The notes beneath the pieces are model-generated. The model did no database searches. It saw only the letters and a list, made by a program, of their open reading frames with translations, and was not told the DNA's origin. The translations under genes and the position numbers were made by a program. From Emticicia sp. 21SJ11W-3 (GTDB lineage Bacteria; Bacteroidota; Bacteroidia; Cytophagales; Spirosomataceae), in NCBI RefSeq assembly GCF_024138715.1, contig NZ_CP092074.1, positions 1,736,001-1,800,000 on the forward strand: a stretch of 64,000 nucleotides of DNA, in the 5' to 3' direction. Each line of letters opens with the position of its first letter. The first letter of the stretch is position 1. Shown in pieces: positions 44,701-52,651 of this stretch.

Positions 44701-45083
44701 GCCCTAAAATGAAGGCTGTTACTTATGATGACGCAAAAGCCGTATCGAAATTTGCAGTAGAACAATTAGGTGGCGATGTAGCCGTGGCGAACGAAAACGA
44801 CAGCTACCTGGTTTTCAAAGGTATTGACCTGACGGGCATTAAAACCATTGTGGTAGGGGCAATTTCGCAGAAAGGCACAACCGTAGGTGGTACCCTGGAA
44901 GTAAGACTGGGCTCACCGACCGGAACAGTGGTAGGCACCGGCGAAGTGCAGGAAGCAAGCATGGCTCCTGTTAAAGTAAAGGTAAACACAGCCGGCGAGC
45001 AGGATATTTATTTTGTATTCAAGAATCCGAAAGCTGAAGGCAAACCATTGTTTGCTGTAAACACCATTGAGTTTCAGAACTGA
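41727..45083 (+). CDS. ThuA-PQQ dehydrogenase-PKD-cytochrome c-CBM multidomain protein
   Basis: 1118 residues from ATG 41727, which starts the signal peptide ([23 protein letters not shown]). Domains in order: ThuA-like (~25-250; [40 protein letters not shown]), a soluble glucose/sorbosone dehydrogenase beta-propeller (~260-700; [29 protein letters not shown]), a PKD domain (~705-800), a linker, a cytochrome c (~850-935, CKACH haem site with distal Met in the AAHPQ region) and a CBM6-like C-terminal domain (~965-1118). An exported sugar-oxidising electron-donor enzyme is inferred. This fused architecture recurs in Bacteroidota and Planctomycetes. Confidence 0.9.
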   Translation: [1118 protein letters not shown]

Positions 45084-45102
45084 TTGATGGCTGAAAGATA
45101 AT

Positions 45103-45140
45103 AAAAAGCGTACTTATGGCTTGCCGTAAGTACGCTTTTT
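45103..45140. terminator. bidirectional terminator
   Basis: 14-bp perfect arms AAAAAGCGTACTTA / TAAGTACGCTTTTT, 10-nt loop, between convergent genes. Confidence 0.92.
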
Positions 45141-45155
45141 GTTTGAATTTTACAT

Positions 45156-46580
45156 TTACAGAATACCTTTTACCTGACTTCTTAAAGATTTAGTTGCGTA
45201 ATCCCATACAATAAATGTGGTCGTTTTCTTCTTTACTTCTACTTCAATACCTTTATTATGAATCTTATCGGCCTCAATAATGAATGGTTCAATTTGCTTT
45301 GCCCAGATATCTAGCTGCGAAATTAGTTTATCGTTTTTAACGAAATTACTGATGAAATGGCTTTTTAAAGTATTATACTCCTGATCAAAACTTACCCACG
45401 TAGCTGCCAGTTTTTCACAAGCGGCAGAAAGCTGCATTTTGCCGATACTGGTTTTAAAGGGCAGGCAGCCGTTAGATATACCTCCCCATTTATCAACCAT
45501 GCCTGTGTAGTCGTTCGAGTTCAGGATTATATGTTCAAAAGTGCCATCCATATCCCAAGGAATAAGGTGCATTTTCTTATTTTTCTTGTCTTCAAACCAA
45601 TAATAATTATGGTTTTCACAAGAGTTTACGGTTTCATCTTTACAATACCAGTGAAAAGGCCCATCGTCATGTCTGATTGCTCTATCTACCACCACGTATG
45701 ACATTATCTCATCAATTTTCATGTATTTTTTTACCACGTCTTTACTATTTGCCGGGGTAGAGGCAGCTAGTGCCTGGCCGAATTCTTTTATTAAATTAAT
45801 ATTCTGCTCTTCTTCATTGGTTTTTAAGGCTTCAATAAAAGCTTTATCAGATTGAACTTCGCCGTTGGGTTTCACCGGCCACACTTCCTTATATACATTG
45901 CCTTTTCCTTCCTTATAAAAATACTCAGCAAAACGATTGTCAATTTCTTCGGTAAGACCATATAAACCGGAATATTTTTTATTAATAATTAATCTGGCGT
46001 GAACCGAGCGGGGGGCAGGAACACCCATTTCGGCAAAAAGCCAATAGGAAAGGCGTTCACGAAGCTGCGATTTATCATAGTTCTGCGAATGGAACTGAAG
46101 TTTGTTCAAATCAAAAAAGCGTTCTTTGCGGTCATTCCAATTGATTTTTACTTGCATGCTGAGCTTTTCACAAATTTTCCATCCACTGGGGTGCCCCCAA
46201 TCAGGGTCTGACAAACAGCCTGCAAAAGCCCCGATTGAACCTTTGTAACGCACACCGACCGGGCTGATGGTGTCACCTTCAAATATCAAAGCGGCTTCTA
46301 CGTATTCTTCTGCGGCGGGATTGGCATCTATTTTTGCCAGGTCTTCCGGTTTAATCATCAACTCATAAGTCCTTACTTTTTCCTGATTGTAGACATAATC
46401 AGATTTCTGTCTCAGATAATTCTCATTACCTTTGGGTTTTATATTGGGTAGGTCGTAGTTGGGAAGATTAGATTTTATTGGAGTAGGGATATCCTCTTTT
46501 GAGCAGGAAACAATTATTATTACACCCAAAATGGCGAGTGCCAATAATTTGTAAAGCTTTTTTAGTCGAAGTACAGCCAT
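45156..46580 (-). CDS. CotH-kinase-family lipoprotein
   Basis: 474 residues from ATG 46580, selected because it starts a lipoprotein signal (ALAILGVIIIVSCSKED, lipidated Cys ~26) whereas the longer frame adds an unlikely extension. The CotH domain shows VRYKGSIGAF, LQFHSQNYDKSQLRERLSYWLF, ARLIINKKYSGLYGLTEEID and the catalytic-loop-like YVVVDRAIRHDDGPFHWY with DMDGTFEH near the metal site. CotH proteins are atypical protein kinases of spore coats; Bacteroidota members are cell-surface lipoproteins whose substrates are unknown. Confidence 0.88.
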   Translation of the reverse strand: MAVLRLKKLYKLLALAILGVIIIVSCSKEDIPTPIKSNLPNYDLPNIKPKGNENYLRQKSDYVYNQEKVRTYELMIKPEDLAKIDANPAAEEYVEAALIFEGDTISPVGVRYKGSIGAFAGCLSDPDWGHPSGWKICEKLSMQVKINWNDRKERFFDLNKLQFHSQNYDKSQLRERLSYWLFAEMGVPAPRSVHARLIINKKYSGLYGLTEEIDNRFAEYFYKEGKGNVYKEVWPVKPNGEVQSDKAFIEALKTNEEEQNINLIKEFGQALAASTPANSKDVVKKYMKIDEIMSYVVVDRAIRHDDGPFHWYCKDETVNSCENHNYYWFEDKKNKKMHLIPWDMDGTFEHIILNSNDYTGMVDKWGGISNGCLPFKTSIGKMQLSAACEKLAATWVSFDQEYNTLKSHFISNFVKNDKLISQLDIWAKQIEPFIIEADKIHNKGIEVEVKKKTTTFIVWDYATKSLRSQVKGIL

Positions 46581-46790
46581 TGATTGGTAGGGTTTTATTA
46601 TGAAAATAAATAACCGGGCAAAACAGAGCATCTGTTTTTATGAACTCAGTGCTTTTATTAGCTTAAACGTTGAAGTGTTCGCTCAGTCTTTTGTAGATAC
46701 AAAAGAGGTTTCGGTAATAGTATTCTTAGCAAGATATAATATTTTCACAATAAATACATACAAATTGGCTTGAATCTCTATGCTTACCTT

Positions 46791-47591
46791 TTAAGGTTTC
46801 CCCCCAAGCCTCTGCTTTATTTCCTCAATTCCTCTGGTAAGGCCACTCATCTGCTGAAACAGATTGTTCAGCGAGTATTCGTCAGGGGCATATTCTTTTG
46901 TGCTGATGTAGCACTTAAATTCCCATAGCTCCAGTACACTCTCCAGCGGTATTTCATAGGGGCTATACATTTTGTTGTCAGATACCAGCAGTAAAACGCC
47001 TTCCTGCTTTTTTATATATACGCGCTTATACGCAATGCCAGAGGTAGCCACTACCACATACGTGCGGCCGTCTTTTACATCACTCATACGTTCTATGAAT
47101 CGCCCGATAATGATAGATTCATCGGGGATAGGCAGCATCGAATCGCCGGTAAGCGGAAACCCCCGGTGTGTACCGTTACCTATAAATGGTAGAGCTGCCT
47201 TGGGGAGTGTTTCTATAAATTCGGGGTCGGCATAGCCGCTCAAATACCCTGCCGAGGCTTTTACCGGCACTACTTCTATGCTTTCAAACTTGCCATCATC
47301 CTTAATCAGAATCGGAAACAACAATCGGTTTTCGCCTACGTGCATCAATCCTTTCAAATCAACCTTGCTTAAGTCAGACTTCACCAGGGCATCAAGCGCC
47401 AGATGAAAATAAGAAGAAATAGCCACCAGCGTATCAATAGGTATTGCCCTTGTACCCTGTTCATAATTGGCATAGCGGGTGCTCGGAATGGCCAGCGCAT
47501 CGGCCAGTTGCTCTTGTGTGAGCCCTTTGCTTAACCGCATTAATTTGATGTTACGCGCAATTTTTATCTGACTAACTAATTGATTTTCCAT
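46791..47591 (-). CDS. LexA-like HTH-S24 autocleaving regulator 1
   Basis: 266 residues. An XRE/Cro HTH (~10-65, LSKGLTQEQLADALAIPSTRYANYEQG) is fused to an S24 peptidase-like domain with cleavage site Ala114-Gly115 (KASAGYLSG), nucleophile Ser151 (TGDSMLP) and Lys189 (IAYKRVY), the same 38-residue Ser-Lys spacing as LexA/UmuD. It is divergent from a Y-family polymerase and a DnaE2-type polymerase, so it probably represses them and is inactivated on DNA damage through RecA-ssDNA. Its paralogue is at 56034-56819. A 17-bp near-palindrome begins 3 nt from its ATG. Confidence 0.9.
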   Translation of the reverse strand: MENQLVSQIKIARNIKLMRLSKGLTQEQLADALAIPSTRYANYEQGTRAIPIDTLVAISSYFHLALDALVKSDLSKVDLKGLMHVGENRLLFPILIKDDGKFESIEVVPVKASAGYLSGYADPEFIETLPKAALPFIGNGTHRGFPLTGDSMLPIPDESIIIGRFIERMSDVKDGRTYVVVATSGIAYKRVYIKKQEGVLLLVSDNKMYSPYEIPLESVLELWEFKCYISTKEYAPDEYSLNNLFQQMSGLTRGIEEIKQRLGGKP

Positions 47592-47594
47592 AAG

Positions 47595-47611
47595 CTACAC
47601 AATTTGTATAG
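47595..47611. promoter_or_regulatory. candidate operator of the LexA-like regulator
   Basis: 17-bp dyad of form CTAYACAA-T-TTGTRTAG with a single mismatched pair, 3 nt upstream of the regulator ATG. Related half-sites occur at 47618-47627 (TTACACAAAA) and 47677-47685 (TTTTGTATA, overlapping the polymerase start). Confidence 0.5.
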
Positions 47612-47673
47612 ACAATATTACACAAAATGATTATACTTTTATCGCAGAATCCCTGTAAAATTTTTCCACATTA

Positions 47674-47681
47674 TAATTTTG
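47674..47681 (+). promoter_or_regulatory. -7 box of the Y-family polymerase gene
   Basis: TAATTTTG matches TAnnTTTG and ends 3 nt before the ATG at 47685: a leaderless start is implied. Confidence 0.5.
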
Positions 47682-47684
47682 TAT

Positions 47685-48875
47685 ATGGACAAAGCCATAG
47701 TACACTATGATCTCGATTCCTTTTTTGTGTCAGTCGAACGATTAAAAAATCCGTCACTTATTGGCAAACCTGTGGTTGTGGGTGGGTCAAGCGAGCGGGG
47801 TGTGGTGGCCTCGGCCAGTTATGAAGCCCGCAAATTCGGAGTGCATTCGGCCATGTCTTCACAACTGGCTAAACGGCTGTGCCCCGATGCCATTTTTGTA
47901 AAAGGCGACCACGAGTCGTACATCAAATATTCAGGTATGGTTACTGATATCATTACTGAAGATGTACCCGTAGTAGAAAAAGCCAGTATTGATGAGTTCT
48001 ATTGTGATTTTACGGGCATGGATAAATTTTTTGGCTGTTATAAATGGGCAAAAGGAATTAAAGAGCGCATTGCGAAAGAAACGGGCCTTAATACCACCTT
48101 TGGCCTCAGTACAAGCAAGACCGTTAGCAAAGTAGCCACCAATGAGGCCAAGCCTAACGGCAAAATGCAGGTACTTACAGGTTACGAAAGGCCGTTTCTG
48201 AACCCCCTGTCAATCAATAAACTACCTATGGTTGGCGACACCACCGCCAAAACCCTGAGAACCATGGGCGTAAAAAACATAGGTACACTGGCCGCTATGC
48301 CCATAAAAATGATGGAGGCCGTATTTGGCAAAAACGGAAAGTTATTCTGGGAGCGGGCCAATGGCATTGATGATACCCCCATTGTGCCGTATCATGACCA
48401 GAAATCTTTTTCAAAAGAAATGACTTTCGATAAAGACACCACCGATGTGGCCCGGCTTAAATCAATACTGGTGTATATGGTAGAAAGCCTGACTTTCGAT
48501 TTGCGGAGCCAGATAAAATGTGCCGGATGTATTACGGTTAAAATACGCTATTCAAATTTTGATACCTACACCCGGCAAACCCATGTACTTTATACTTCTG
48601 ACGACCAGGTGATTATTGAAAAAGTACTCGATTTGTTTGATAACCTGTACGATAAAAGGCTTTTAATAAGGCTGATAGGGGTAAGGCTCAGCAAACTGGT
48701 GCAGGGGTACTCACAGATAAACCTGTTCGACAATTCATCCAGGTTTGCCTCGCTGCATCAGGCTATGGACAAAGTGAAGTACAAACATGGCGAAAAAATA
48801 CTGGGCAGGGCTTACGGCATGCAATTGGGTAAAGCCCCTATGGTAAATGCAAAAAGCCTGCAACTGACCAGGTAA
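47685..48875 (+). CDS. dinB: Y-family translesion DNA polymerase (DinB/Pol IV type)
   Basis: 396 residues from ATG 47685 (a TTG two codons earlier is less likely). Catalytic acids are present: Asp9 in YDLDSFFVSVERL, and Asp103-Glu104 in SIDEFYCDFTG, so unlike ImuB it should be catalytically active. HhH thumb motif LPMVGDTTAKTLRTMGV and little-finger domain follow. QINLF at ~344-348 matches the beta-clamp-binding motif QxxLF. It forms an operon with the downstream DnaE gene (27 bp) and is divergent from the LexA-like regulator; together a damage-induced mutagenesis cassette is expected. The symbol is by family and not orthology-tested. Confidence 0.92.
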   Translation: MDKAIVHYDLDSFFVSVERLKNPSLIGKPVVVGGSSERGVVASASYEARKFGVHSAMSSQLAKRLCPDAIFVKGDHESYIKYSGMVTDIITEDVPVVEKASIDEFYCDFTGMDKFFGCYKWAKGIKERIAKETGLNTTFGLSTSKTVSKVATNEAKPNGKMQVLTGYERPFLNPLSINKLPMVGDTTAKTLRTMGVKNIGTLAAMPIKMMEAVFGKNGKLFWERANGIDDTPIVPYHDQKSFSKEMTFDKDTTDVARLKSILVYMVESLTFDLRSQIKCAGCITVKIRYSNFDTYTRQTHVLYTSDDQVIIEKVLDLFDNLYDKRLLIRLIGVRLSKLVQGYSQINLFDNSSRFASLHQAMDKVKYKHGEKILGRAYGMQLGKAPMVNAKSLQLTR

Positions 48876-48902
48876 TCATCAAACATTTAACATCTATAAT
48901 AT

Positions 48903-51890
48903 ATGTATTTAAACTGCCACAGCCATTTCAGTTTCAATTATGGTACGCTCAGCATCAAAGATTTGGTTGCCAGAGCCAAAGCCGCCGGATGCCGTAACCT
49001 TGCGCTTACTGATATTAACACCACCAGCGGCCTGTTCGATTTCATAAAAGAGTGTAAAAAAGCCGATATTAAAGCCATTGTAGGGGTAGAGTTCAGAAAC
49101 AGCGATGAAGTAAAATACACTGTACTGGCAAAGAACCAGAATGGGCTGCATGAAATCAACCGGTTTTTGTCTGAGTATCTGGCTTCCGGAAAGCCCTATC
49201 CGCAAAAGGCGCCGCCATTCCGGGATAGTTTTGCTATTTATCCGATGAGCTATTTTGAATCAAACCCAACGCTTGACGAACACGAGTATATAGGCGTGCG
49301 GTTCTGGGAGCTAACCCGGCTTTTTAAGTTTCAGAAGCACCCGGCTATTCAGAAGGTGCTGGCCATACATACGGTTACGTTTCATGACAAGATTACCTTT
49401 AACCTGCACCGTTTGCTGCGGGCCATCAGTAAGAATGTACTTTTGAGCAAGCTGCCTAAAAATGAAGAGGCTTGCCCTGACGAGATTTTTGTTGATATCC
49501 CAACTCTGATAGACAAATTTACCGATTACCGTATGTTCATGAAAAATACTGCTCTGGTAATTAACCATTGCAATTTTGAGTTTAACACGCACACCGATAA
49601 GAATAAAAGATTCTATACTAAAAATAAAGAAACTGATATGGAGTTTCTGCGGAAACTTACTTTAGATGGTGCTTCTAACCGGTATGATATAACAAATGCT
49701 GAAGTAATCAGGCGGATAGATAAGGAGCTGGAGATTATCAGCCAGATGAACTTTGCGGCGTATTTTCTCATGACCTGGGACATCATCAATTATGCCAGAT
49801 CAAGAGGGTATTTTCATGTAGGCAGGGGCTCTGGGGCTAATTCAATTGTAGCCTATTGCATAGGTATTACAGATGTAGATCCTATTGAATTAAACCTGTT
49901 CTTTGAGCGGTTCATCAATCCTGAACGCACATCACCGCCTGATTTTGATATTGATTTTTCGTGGGATGAGCGCGACGAAATCATTCAGTATATTTTTAAG
50001 CGCTACGGTAAAGAGCACGTTTGCCTGCTGGCCACCTATAACACTTTTCAGCGTAACTCAGCCATACGTGAGCTGGCCAAGGTTTTTGGCCTGCCCAAGC
50101 CAGAGGTGGATATGTACCTACGCTACCCCGAAAGGGCCCAGAGCAACGAATACATGCGGTATATTCTGAAATACGCTCCGTTGATGGACGAAATGCCTAA
50201 CAACCTGTCTATCCATGCAGGGGGTATTCTGATTTCGGAAGAACCCCTGTTTAATTATACCGCACTGCAACCCATGCCCAAGGGGTTTCCGATATGCCAG
50301 TGGGATATGTACGTAGCTGAAGAAATTGGTTTTGCCAAGTTTGACGTGTTGTCGCAACGGGGGCTGGGGCATATAAAAATGGCTGTTGACCTGGTGCGTG
50401 ACAACCACAGAATTAACATTGATATCCATCAGGTACATAAATTCAAAAAAGATGAAAACATCAGGAAGCAACTACAGGCCAACGAAACCATGGGCTGCTT
50501 TTATATAGAGTCGCCGGCTATGCGCCAGCTGATGTGGAAACTCAGATGCGATAATTACCTTACCCTGGTAGCGGCCAGCTCTATTATACGGCCGGGTGTT
50601 GCCAGCAGTGGCATGATGAAAGCCTACATAGAACGGCACCACGACCCCCACAATATTCAGTACCTGCATCCAAGAATGAAAGATTTGCTGGAAGATACCT
50701 ACGGAGTAATGATTTATCAGGAAGATGTGATAAAAGTGGCTCATGGATTTGCAAAAATGACATTGGGCGAGGCCGATATGCTCAGGCGTGCCATGTCTGG
50801 CAAATATAGAGCCAGAATGGAATTTCAGAAAATAGTAGACAAATGGTTTGCCAATTGCCGGGCTGAAGGCTACAGCGACGAACTGGCAAAAGAAGTATGG
50901 CGGCAGGTAGAGAGTTTTGCAGGTTATAGTTTTTCAAAGGCGCATTCGGCGTCTTATGCAGTAGAGAGTTACCAGAGTTTGTATCTGAAAACCTATTTCC
51001 CATTAGAGTTTATTACGGCTGTTATTAACAATTTTGGTGGTTTTTACCGAACCGAGTTTTATATACATGAAGCCAAACGTTGCGGAGCAACTATTGAAGT
51101 GCCGGATATTAATGAAAGTAATATGCTTACAGGCATTAAGGGAAAAACCATCTGGCTGGGTTGGATTCATATCAAAAGCCTTGAAGTAAAAATTGTTAAA
51201 AACATACTCGACGAAAGGAACCAGAAAGGCCGTTTCTTGTCTTTTGCTGATTTTGCCCATCGCGTTCCGATTGGCCTTGAACAACTGATTGTGTTAATAA
51301 GAGTGGGGGCATTCAGGAATTTCGGCATGACCAAGAAAGAACTGCTGTGGGAAGCCCACTTGCTGTTGCATAATAATTTCAAGCCGTCGGCATATAAAGA
51401 GGCACTGTTTGAGTACCTGGAGCCAGAATCCCATCTGCCGGCTTTGTCTTATGACCCCCTGGAAGATATGTATGACGAAATAGAATTTCTTGATTTTACC
51501 GTAGGCTCCCCCTTCGATTTATGTGCCGAGCCCGTGGCCGATACCTGCACCATAGATAAACTGCACGAAATGCTGGGCCAGCCTGTTAACATATACGGCT
51601 ACCTGATAACCTGGAAATCAATACGTGCCAAAAACGGCCAGTTGATGGGCTTTGGTTATTTTTATGATTACTCAGGGAAATTTTTTGATACCGTACATTT
51701 TCCTAAAACGGTTGAGAAATACCCGTTGCGTGGTTCTGGTATCTATCATCTTTGTGGTAAAGTGGTAGAAGATTTCGGCTTTTATTCAATAGAAGTAGAG
51801 GCTATGCGTAAAGTTGAACTAAAGCCAGACCCCAGAAGTGTATCAGAACCTATCTCTGATGCCTCACTGGCTTTTGTAATCAGCGATTAA
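48903..51890 (+). CDS. error-prone DNA polymerase III alpha subunit (DnaE2/ImuC-like)
   Basis: 995 residues, shorter than a replicative DnaE (~1150 or more). An N-terminal PHP domain (1-~200, NCHSHFSFNYGTLSIKDLV), palm with GRGSGANSIVAYCIGITDVDP and PDFDIDFSWDERDEI, fingers with GMMKAYIERHHDP and FSKAHSASYAVESYQSLYLK, HhH and a C-terminal OB region. The short length and its operon with a Y-family polymerase fit DnaE2 (ImuC), the extender of SOS mutagenesis, here without an ImuA homologue. Its stop is directly followed by the stop of the convergent gene (0 bp). Confidence 0.92.
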   Translation: MYLNCHSHFSFNYGTLSIKDLVARAKAAGCRNLALTDINTTSGLFDFIKECKKADIKAIVGVEFRNSDEVKYTVLAKNQNGLHEINRFLSEYLASGKPYPQKAPPFRDSFAIYPMSYFESNPTLDEHEYIGVRFWELTRLFKFQKHPAIQKVLAIHTVTFHDKITFNLHRLLRAISKNVLLSKLPKNEEACPDEIFVDIPTLIDKFTDYRMFMKNTALVINHCNFEFNTHTDKNKRFYTKNKETDMEFLRKLTLDGASNRYDITNAEVIRRIDKELEIISQMNFAAYFLMTWDIINYARSRGYFHVGRGSGANSIVAYCIGITDVDPIELNLFFERFINPERTSPPDFDIDFSWDERDEIIQYIFKRYGKEHVCLLATYNTFQRNSAIRELAKVFGLPKPEVDMYLRYPERAQSNEYMRYILKYAPLMDEMPNNLSIHAGGILISEEPLFNYTALQPMPKGFPICQWDMYVAEEIGFAKFDVLSQRGLGHIKMAVDLVRDNHRINIDIHQVHKFKKDENIRKQLQANETMGCFYIESPAMRQLMWKLRCDNYLTLVAASSIIRPGVASSGMMKAYIERHHDPHNIQYLHPRMKDLLEDTYGVMIYQEDVIKVAHGFAKMTLGEADMLRRAMSGKYRARMEFQKIVDKWFANCRAEGYSDELAKEVWRQVESFAGYSFSKAHSASYAVESYQSLYLKTYFPLEFITAVINNFGGFYRTEFYIHEAKRCGATIEVPDINESNMLTGIKGKTIWLGWIHIKSLEVKIVKNILDERNQKGRFLSFADFAHRVPIGLEQLIVLIRVGAFRNFGMTKKELLWEAHLLLHNNFKPSAYKEALFEYLEPESHLPALSYDPLEDMYDEIEFLDFTVGSPFDLCAEPVADTCTIDKLHEMLGQPVNIYGYLITWKSIRAKNGQLMGFGYFYDYSGKFFDTVHFPKTVEKYPLRGSGIYHLCGKVVEDFGFYSIEVEAMRKVELKPDPRSVSEPISDASLAFVISD

Positions 51891-52394
51891 CTAAGCTATA
51901 AAGCGCCGCCAGCCTAAATAAATAAGTACAAAGAGAACCACAAAAATACCCAGTAGCACAGTAATAGGCATATAAGAGAAAACAACAATATGAATTTTCT
52001 CTAAAAACCACATGAAAGCCATAGTGGCAAAGAGCATAAACCACAGGCCTGCTATTTTACCGAAACCCGGAATCAGAGCCAATCGCACGTTTTTGCTGAT
52101 AATGAAAATAGTAACCAGCATCACCACTACAGGTAGAATTTGCATGTACACGTCCATTTCCATCACGTTGCCATGCTGAAATACAAAAAAGTAGATATTA
52201 GGTGCAACAGCAAAAACACCGGGTATACTTACCAGATATATCAGCACGGCATACAGGTATTTCCAGGGCGACAGGTGTCCTTCATTTTTGCCTAGCAACC
52301 CCGCCAGAATGGCTGCGGCAGGAATCCCCGCAAAATAAAACAGCAATAAGCCCGGTTGTGCGCCAATTTGCTGAAAAAGCTGCTGTAAGGTCAT
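51891..52394 (-). CDS. five-helix membrane protein, unknown function
   Basis: 167 residues with about five hydrophobic helices (~16-34, 45-63, 83-100, 108-135, 140-162) and short charged loops, ending RRFIA. No family recognised. It is convergent with the DnaE gene with no gap. The -7 box TACATTTG lies 19 nt upstream of its ATG, with TTTG 22 nt further upstream. Confidence 0.7.
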   Translation of the reverse strand: MTLQQLFQQIGAQPGLLLFYFAGIPAAAILAGLLGKNEGHLSPWKYLYAVLIYLVSIPGVFAVAPNIYFFVFQHGNVMEMDVYMQILPVVVMLVTIFIISKNVRLALIPGFGKIAGLWFMLFATMAFMWFLEKIHIVVFSYMPITVLLGIFVVLFVLIYLGWRRFIA

Positions 52395-52413
52395 TCTTTT
52401 GTTATTATTTTAG

Positions 52414-52447
52414 CAAATGTAATAGGTTTTTTTCAGAGAAAAACAAA
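52414..52447 (-). promoter_or_regulatory. -7/-33 promoter of the membrane protein gene
   Basis: On the minus strand TTTG (52444-52447), 22 nt, then TACATTTG (52414-52421): one of the few near-canonical Bacteroidota promoters here with both boxes. Confidence 0.55.
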
Positions 52448-52538
52448 AGTAAAAGATGGCTGGATAAAAATCCTGACCAGTGTATCTTTCAACTTTTATT
52501 GTTGTATTCCGGGCTATGCATACGGACTATCTGGCATA

Positions 52539-52546
52539 TACTTTTG
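52539..52546 (+). promoter_or_regulatory. possible -7 box of the PIG-L gene
   Basis: TACTTTTG matches TAnnTTTG but implies a ~100-nt leader before ATG 52652. Confidence 0.4.
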
Positions 52547-52651
52547 GGTAATGTAAAATTATTGAGTAGTTTGAATAGATTGTTTAACACCTGAAAATAT
52601 TATATTTTTATCCGTAAATTAGTCATATTCAACCCTTTAAACAACACTAGT

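Noticed and set aside
46620-46638. AAAACAGA/TCTGTTTT hairpin and the TCTTTTGT/ACAAAAGA repeat at 46687-46706
   Set aside because: Short 8-bp AT-rich arms in an AT-rich spacer; no placement that shows a terminator or operator.
46791-51890. Phage repressor plus polymerases as a prophage remnant
   Set aside because: No integrase, structural or lysis genes; the S24 regulator with DnaE and Y-family polymerase fits a chromosomal mutagenesis cassette.
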